A stretch of 31,550 bases of DNA from a virus, in the IMG/VR virus record IMGVR_UViG_3300038441_000729, positions 1 to 31,550 of that record. One strand, written 5' to 3'. Under the pieces are notes generated by a model, which was not told the DNA's origin, ran no database searches, and was given only the letters and a program-made list of their open reading frames with translations. Positions 30,915-31,550 of the stretch are shown in pieces. Within the stretch, counting starts at the first letter, position 1. Every line of letters begins with the position of its first letter. Position numbers and translations under genes: made by a program.

Positions 30915-31417
30915 TTGGAGCTCCCGTGCTGGCAAGAGCCACGGTGGCTCCCCGCCGGGGCCCAGCTGTCCTCGTAGCAGCTGCACTTACCGGCCGGAGC
31001 CTCCACGCGGTGGGCGTACAGCGGGGTCTGGGCGAGCGCCTGGCCCATCCGGCGGTGCCACTCGTCGGATCCGACCTGGACGTACGCACTGTCGCCGTAC
31101 TCGGCCGGGTTGCCCGGGCACCCGTTCCAGTGGCGGCCCCGGGGGGCCACGCCCCCACCGGTAGAGCGGCAGGTGCACTTACTGACCGGCGCCTCAGGGC
31201 ATTCGATGTAGTGGTTGTCCGTACCGCTGCGTTCCCGCTCGATGGCCGGGCAGGTGCAGTTGCTGTCGACGCCGTAGCCGGTGACCTCGTCGATAGCCGC
31301 GAAGATCCCGGCGTTGTCGAGGGTGTTGACGGCGTCCTCGACGTCGCCACCCCAGGCGATCTTGCGCAGCGTCCGCAGTGCCTCGATGACCTCGGGGGTG
31401 ATGTTCGGCTTGTTCAT
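30911..31417 (-). CDS. Protein with three tandem CxC-H-x3-C knuckles
   Basis: 168 aa, first gene after promoter D, with GGAAAGGGAATC before the ATG. Residues 1-50 are helical (TPEVIEALRTLRKIAW ...). Then the motif C-x-C-x(10-12)-H-x3-C occurs three times: NCTC ... HYIEC, KCTC ... HWNGC, KCSC ... HRGSC. Each has four ligands for one zinc. Between knuckles 2 and 3 is a helix region (SDEWHRRMGQALAQTPLYAH). I do not recognise the family. DNA, RNA or protein contact are all possible. Confidence 0.75.
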   Translation of the reverse strand: MNKPNITPEVIEALRTLRKIAWGGDVEDAVNTLDNAGIFAAIDEVTGYGVDSNCTCPAIERERSGTDNHYIECPEAPVSKCTCRSTGGGVAPRGRHWNGCPGNPAEYGDSAYVQVGSDEWHRRMGQALAQTPLYAHRVEAPAGKCSCYEDSWAPAGSHRGSCQHGSSK

Positions 31418-31461
31418 GATTCCCTTTCCTCGTCCGGGCCCGGCGCCCTTCCGATGACTTA

Positions 31462-31499
31462 AATCTACGCCGGACCCTGGGGGCTGTCAACCCCTGACA
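31462..31499 (-). promoter_or_regulatory. Promoter D with perfect operator
   Basis: On the minus strand TGTCAGGGGTTGACA at 31499-31485, -35 at 31490-31485, exactly 17 bases, then -10 TAGATT at 31467-31462. Start near 31455, leader about 38 bases to ATG 31417. The -10 and the following 27 bases match promoter A except for two positions. It should drive the small-gene block and partly the exonuclease. 31500-31550 shows no gene. Confidence 0.8.
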
Positions 31500-31550
31500 T
31501 TCACTTGCACTCTGACCAGCGGAAAGCGGGTGCCGAGACGTCGCAGAGGA

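Noticed and set aside
1-31550. CRISPR array, insertion sequence or rRNA
   Set aside because: No regularly spaced repeats, transposase frames or rRNA-like sequence were seen.

Overview
This window is part of the genome of a tailed, non-contractile-tailed (siphovirus-type) bacteriophage of a high-GC actinomycete, most likely Streptomyces. The evidence is the strong GC bias, GTG starts, tightly overlapping genes (ATGA, GTGA and TGATG junctions), a complete HK97-type head and siphophage tail gene set, and GGAGG-type ribosome sites. Gene order and content recall R4-like Streptomyces phages, but that is a judgement from memory and was not searched. No integrase or DNA polymerase lies in the window.

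Layout. 1-1114 (+): an HNH protein, two paralogous small Cys/His proteins and small membrane or zinc proteins. 1114-1445: a self-contained unit of promoter, 65-aa gene and strong terminator. 1484-3331: lysis-type genes (amidase-like endolysin, membrane-anchored coiled coil, membrane-anchored collagen-like protein). 3344-10335: packaging and head genes (small and large terminase, portal, MuF-like protein, an HNH endonuclease insert, protease). 10374-11070: a structured convergent gap, then a leftward ribbon-helix-helix (RHH) regulator gene facing against the structural genes. 11174-18442: major capsid protein, a further capsid-region protein, major tail protein, several small fibre-like genes and head-tail connectors. 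18447-22031: tail assembly chaperones and tape measure. 22031-27162: minor tail and fibre-like proteins, several of them paralogous. 27176-27391: a small two-TM holin-like protein, then a strong terminator at 27397-27439. 27578-31417 (-): a converging leftward block with an SSB-like protein, a 55-aa protein, a Cas4/RecB-type exonuclease and four small proteins, three of them with zinc-type or coiled-coil features.

The most interesting signal is a 15-bp element, TGTCAGGGGTTGACA. It is an inverted repeat (TGTCA-N5-TGACA) with a -35 box (TTGACA) built into it. It occurs four times, always in an intergenic promoter position: 1114-1128 (+, one mismatch), 11056-11070 (-), 28671-28685 (-) and 31485-31499 (-). 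One copy sits directly upstream of the RHH regulator gene, which has no visible Shine-Dalgarno and appears to be leaderless. The simplest model is an autoregulated RHH repressor that controls four promoters: its own, the leftward SSB unit, the leftward small-gene/exonuclease block and the isolated 65-aa gene. Two of these promoters (1.1 kb and 31.5 kb) also share an almost identical transcribed leader. The repressor-operator pairing is inferred from position and symmetry; it has not been tested.

Late gene expression appears to be shaped by strong hairpins directly after the genes for the two most abundant virion proteins (capsid, 12937-12973; major tail protein, 14786-14818), and by a possible +1 frameshift between the tail chaperone frames at 18747-18750.
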